DNA of 6,772 nt from positions 1-6,772 of the forward strand of contig JAFGVT010000092.1 in assembly GCA_016937825.1 (NCBI GenBank), read 5' to 3'. Source of the stretch: Fidelibacterota bacterium. GTDB taxonomy: Bacteria; Fidelibacterota; Fidelibacteria; Fidelibacterales; Fidelibacteraceae. Shown piece by piece: positions 5,471 to 6,772 of this stretch. Each line of letters opens with the position of its first letter. Within the stretch, counting starts at the first letter, position 1. A program made the translations under genes and the position numbers. Below the pieces are notes generated by a model. The model was not told the DNA's origin and ran no database searches. It saw only the letters and a list, made by a program, of their open reading frames with translations.

Positions 5471-5489
5471 AACCGGCAGGATGCCGGTT
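5471..5489 (-). terminator. Hairpin after the SLC12 homologue, probable terminator
   Basis: AACCGGCA (5471-5478) and TGCCGGTT (5482-5489) form a perfect 8-bp stem with a GGA loop, starting 12 bases after the transporter's TAG stop. On the - strand it is followed by CCTTTG, a poor U-tract, so termination efficiency is uncertain. Its position at the end of a gene and before an AT-rich promoter-like region supports a transcription boundary. Confidence 0.55.
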
Positions 5490-5501
5490 ATTAATCACCC
5501 T

Positions 5502-6772
5502 CTATTCCATCAGCGAAGCATCGCTGGCATTGTATACCAGCACCACCTCACCGGGCAGACGCATGATCGCCGCCATTTCCTCCCGTTTCTCTTCACGGCA
5601 TTCTTCTTCGGGTCCGGGAGGATCGAATCCGGCGAACAGGATGGCGGAGGGCTCAATACTATCTCTCAGGGCCGTCAGGGCATCGTCGGTCGGAAGGATC
5701 AGGATCTCCGCATCGATGCGCGATAGGGTAAGCATCCTCTCCATTTCCTGCCGGCTGTTCGCCAGATCCGCCTTCGGCGAGACCGTGCGGATAATTCGCA
5801 AAGGATCGTCACGCCATTCACGGTTCTGCTGAAGAAGAAATGCCATCAGCAGGGCGAGCTGGCAGTGGACCGGATCGTTCCACCAGATGTTGATGGTGCC
5901 TTTGAGGAGGTGCCATTCATTCTGCGACTGCAGGCTGCGCACCACCAGAACGCTGCGCTTCATGTTCCGGGCAAGGTCCAGGATCATGCAGAAAACATCC
6001 GACCCTTTTTCCTCGCCGCTCCATCCGAGAAGCAGGGTATTGGGTCGCAGTCCGCCGATGCCGTGGCACTGGAGCAGCGCCTTCAGGGCGCTGTCGAAAC
6101 TGTCGTCCACGATAACAACGGGAAAGGCGGGAAGGTTATTTTCCCTGAGGAATTTGCGCATGAAGCGTTCCGCTTCCGTACGGCGGGTAAAACGATCCTC
6201 CAGTTCGCCCGTAATGATCTGCGCCAGGGAAACGATCCCGCGGTCAGCGGAGAACAAACAGGCATATCGGATCAGGTTCGAACGGTTCCACGCGCCGCCG
6301 CTGAGGGCCAGAATGGTAGGCCGCCAGTTTTTAGGGTGATACTTTTCATATTCAAGGCGAAGCAGCGCTTTCCGGGCGTTCTGGTAAGCCAGTCCGCTGC
6401 TCATGTCGCCCCACTGCACGATGATCTCGCTTCGAATGATCAGATAATACAAGCCGATCGAAAGCACGATCGCCACAAGAGCCCAGACCGGACTGATCAG
6501 GAACATGACGGCGAGACATCCGAGGGCACCCAGCAGCGCGAGGGACCAGTGGTTCATTTTAAAGGAGGGGCGGAAACTCGGGTTACGCGAGATCATTTCG
6601 TAAAAGCAGGCCAGATTGACCGTTCCGTAGGTCATGAGAAAGAACATGGTAATCACCGAAGCGATCGTGTTGAGATCGCCCGCAAAAATCCCCGCAGACG
6701 AGATCGCGAAAGTCAGAAGGATCGCCCGGCGCGGTTCATTTGAGGGACCGCTGCCGCGTCCGAAGTAAGCCA
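5502..6772 (-). CDS. SLC12-type cation-chloride cotransporter homologue (APC superfamily), 5' end outside window
   Basis: The last 422 residues are visible. The frame is open from the window edge, so the GTG at 6656 is internal rather than a start. Before it, GRGSGPSNEPRRAILLTFAI is typical cotransporter text. Visible segments are: membrane helices at residues about 16-35, 37-58 and 75-112, including MTYGTVNLACFYE and RPSFKMNHWSLALLGALGC; then a cytoplasmic domain of about 300 residues. That domain holds SLC12 hallmarks: KNWRPTILALSG, GGLRPNTLLLGW, KGTINIWW and AFLLQQNREWRDDPLRI, matching NKCC/KCC-type C-termini. From family knowledge this domain has a universal-stress-protein-like fold and mediates dimerisation and regulation. 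The role is probably secondary transport of ions or of a solute with ions across the inner membrane; the substrate is not established for most prokaryotic members. It is followed by a hairpin and appears to be transcribed separately from the genes downstream. Confidence 0.93.
   Translation of the reverse strand, partial: AYFGRGSGPSNEPRRAILLTFAISSAGIFAGDLNTIASVITMFFLMTYGTVNLACFYEMISRNPSFRPSFKMNHWSLALLGALGCLAVMFLISPVWALVAIVLSIGLYYLIIRSEIIVQWGDMSSGLAYQNARKALLRLEYEKYHPKNWRPTILALSGGAWNRSNLIRYACLFSADRGIVSLAQIITGELEDRFTRRTEAERFMRKFLRENNLPAFPVVIVDDSFDSALKALLQCHGIGGLRPNTLLLGWSGEEKGSDVFCMILDLARNMKRSVLVVRSLQSQNEWHLLKGTINIWWNDPVHCQLALLMAFLLQQNREWRDDPLRIIRTVSPKADLANSRQEMERMLTLSRIDAEILILPTDDALTALRDSIEPSAILFAGFDPPGPEEECREEKREEMAAIMRLPGEVVLVYNASDASLME

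Noticed and set aside
6656..6656. GTG at 6656 as the start of the transporter.
   Set aside because: The frame stays open to the window edge, and the 38 codons before it encode conserved cotransporter sequence including a membrane helix.
5865..6743. 292-residue open frame on the + strand.
   Set aside because: Antisense to the SLC12 homologue, whose protein has clear family motifs; the translation is rich in H, Q, R and D as expected for a shadow frame.

Overview
The window looks like chromosomal DNA of an uncultured or little-studied bacterium of moderate GC content. The best taxonomic clue is the 336-aa exported protein at 820-1830. It ends in a Por/type IX secretion (T9SS) type A sorting domain, which points to the Bacteroidetes/FCB side of the tree (for example Cloacimonadota, KSB1-like or related lineages). 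Short heptamer tandem repeats and a palindromic intergenic repeat fit a genome rich in small repeats. The exact phylum cannot be fixed from this sequence.

Layout. Positions 1-129 hold two 45-bp copies of a structured repeat spaced 82 bp apart. A tRNA-Arg(UCU) on the + strand follows at 134-207, then a degenerate 7-bp tandem array (216-264). Every protein gene lies on the - strand, so they are read from right to left. From the right edge: (i) an SLC12-type cation-chloride cotransporter homologue, cut by the window edge (5502-6772), followed by a hairpin; (ii) a RimJ/RimL-like GNAT acetyltransferase (4698-5333), a small DUF4359-like membrane-anchored protein (4391-4669), an ABC exporter ATPase (3319-4248) and its ABC-2 permease (2594-3322, ATGA overlap); (iii) a 191-bp intergenic region dominated by a 17-copy heptamer array (2414-2532); (iv) a second GNAT acetyltransferase (1932-2402); (v) a clear sigma-70-type promoter (1862-1891) driving a two-gene exported-protein operon: the T9SS-sorted protein (820-1830) and a small exported protein of unknown function (263-823, ATGA overlap).

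How the genes work together. The ATPase and permease almost certainly form one exporter of unknown substrate. The two exported proteins are translationally coupled and probably act together at the cell envelope. The SLC12 homologue would move ions, or ions with a solute, across the inner membrane and is probably a separate transcription unit. Nothing here shows a complete new defence or mobile system. The most unusual material is the non-coding part (the tRNA-flanking structured repeats and the two heptamer arrays at gene boundaries), the domain make-up of the sorted protein, and the strong eukaryotic-like cotransporter C-terminus.
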